NCBI GenBank assembly: GCA_030740335.1 | Contig: JASLXL010000143.1 | Coordinates: forward strand, 1-6,027 | Length of the DNA stretch: 6,027 nucleotides | Source: SAR202 cluster bacterium | Lineage (GTDB): Bacteria > Chloroflexota > Dehalococcoidia > SAR202 > CAJWER01 | Direction of reading: 5' to 3' | Part shown: in pieces, positions 5,655-6,027 of the stretch | Position numbering within the stretch: position 1 is the first letter of the stretch | Layout: each line of letters starts with the position of its first letter | Translations under genes and position numbers: made by a program | The notes under the pieces: generated by a model | Told to the model about the DNA's origin: nothing | Seen by the model: the letters and a program-made list of their open reading frames with translations, nothing else | The model's database searches: none

Positions 5655-5797
5655 AAGAAACTATCTCAAAAAGGGAGGTGACTTACACCCACCCACCCGC
5701 CCTCAAGGGTTCATATTCCTGCCCCGACATGTCGGGGAGACCCCTTGGCTCCGACCCGTCGGGGCACTCCCCCGAGAGGATTTTGAGATAATTACTA
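5655..5797. repeat. G-quadruplex/hairpin intergenic repeat, copy 3, with inverted-repeat ends
   Basis: The core CCCACCCACCCGCCC is at 5688-5702. A perfect 16-bp palindrome CCCCGACATGTCGGGG (5722-5737) and a second hairpin CCGAC/GTCGG (5751-5755, 5758-5762) follow. The unit is enclosed by inverted repeats: AACTATCTCAAAA (5659-5671) pairs with TTTTGAGATAATT (5781-5793) with one mismatch. Weaker matching extends outward to 5655 and 5797 (14 of 17 positions). I see no target-site duplication. The unit ends about 25 bases before the stop of the minus-strand transporter gene, so its hairpins could terminate that transcript. With the MITE-like unit beside it, it fills the 386-base gap 5436-5821. Confidence 0.65.
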
Positions 5798-5821
5798 AGG
5801 GGTCTTGATTGCCCGTCGTGT

Positions 5822-6027
5822 CTAGCCCAGTACCGTCACCGCCGCCTGTCTCTGCCTTGTTTCCCAGCCCTGGAAGAAGACGTAGTAGAGTACGGCGGCC
5901 GCGACCACCAGGAAGGCCGCGACCATAAAGGCGGGCACGAATTCGGCCACGGGGACGGACCTGGCGACCTCCCCGGCCCCCACACCGATAAGCGTCCCGG
6001 ACAGTCCCGCGCCGAAGGCACCGCCCA
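5822..6027 (-). CDS. C-terminal end of a probable MFS transporter (partial)
   Basis: The window edge cuts this gene; 67 C-terminal residues and a TAG stop (5822-5824) are present. The fragment begins GGAFGAGLSGTLIGVGAG, a glycine-rich segment like the penultimate helix of DHA-type major facilitator drug transporters. A hydrophobic helix follows, FMVAAFLVVAAAVLYYVFF. The tail is short and charged (QGWETRQRQ), consistent with a cytoplasmic C-terminus. High GC and third-position bias match the neighbouring chromosomal genes, and a competing open frame on the same strand (5836-6021) is Arg/Ser/Pro-rich and not protein-like. With only two helices visible, another multi-pass transporter family remains possible. 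Confidence 0.65.
   Translation of the reverse strand, partial: GGAFGAGLSGTLIGVGAGEVARSVPVAEFVPAFMVAAFLVVAAAVLYYVFFQGWETRQRQAAVTVLG

Noticed and set aside
4803..5681. Long plus-strand open frame of 292 codons
   Set aside because: It crosses the end of the DUF123 gene, the whole antisense of the VOC gene and the MITE-like unit. Its composition is typical of a GC-rich shadow frame and it has no family signature.
4275..5702. CRISPR array from the repeated 15-mer
   Set aside because: Only three copies, spaced 1221 and 162 bases apart with genes between; there is no regular spacer length.
5500..5808. Plus-strand frame of 102 codons over both right-hand repeats
   Set aside because: The coding sequence would be made of the two repeat units; it is Pro-rich low-information sequence.
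5836..6021. Minus-strand frame of 61 codons at the right edge
   Set aside because: It is Arg/Ser/Pro-rich, while the overlapping frame encodes a coherent transporter C-terminus with a transmembrane helix.

Overview
The window looks like a bacterial genome fragment, probably from an uncultured lineage. The GC-rich right half, the 470-residue glutamate dehydrogenase and the C-rich hairpin repeats between genes remind me of Chloroflexota (Dehalococcoidia/SAR202-like). That placement is a low-confidence inference with no marker gene behind it.

Left part (1-1831), moderate to low GC. A small protein (35-451) carries a possible PD-(D/E)XK nuclease signature. A 249-base gap follows with short hairpins and a C9 run. 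Next is a sialidase-like beta-propeller protein with five Asp-boxes (701-1669). After 48 bases begins a short-chain dehydrogenase/reductase (SDR) gene that breaks off after about 34 codons.

Middle part (1781-2567), AT-rich. A minus-strand tyrosine recombinase runs head-on into the truncated SDR and stops just before its catalytic tyrosine would appear. Its 5' end abuts a 54-nt 3' fragment of tRNA-Ala(GGC), ending in CCA, with no tRNA 5' half. This is the signature of an attachment site of an integrative element. The recombinase frame has no start codon and stays open through the tRNA fragment, so the gene may once have spanned the attachment site. Either an element decayed here by deletion or the contig is chimeric at about 1808-1823.

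Right part (2568-6027), GC-rich and ordinary in gene content. It holds a glutamate dehydrogenase (2759-4171, +), a DUF123 / Uri-type GIY-YIG-like protein (4507-5049, +), a VOC/glyoxalase-fold protein (5046-5435, -) and the C-terminal end of a probable MFS transporter (5822-6027, -). The DUF123 and VOC genes converge and share the palindrome CTAG as overlapping TAG stops. No operon joins these genes into one pathway.

The most unusual content is in the intergenic spacers of the right part. Three copies of the 15-mer CCCACCCACCCGCCC lie in the same orientation at 4275, 5511 and 5688. On the minus strand each reads GGGCGGGTGGGTGGG, a canonical one-base-loop G-quadruplex motif. Each copy is followed by C-rich hairpins. 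The second copy sits inside a 143-bp unit with perfect 12-bp terminal inverted repeats and a near-perfect 9-bp flanking direct repeat, so it looks like a MITE. The third is also bounded by inverted repeats about 143 bp apart, but these have a different sequence.
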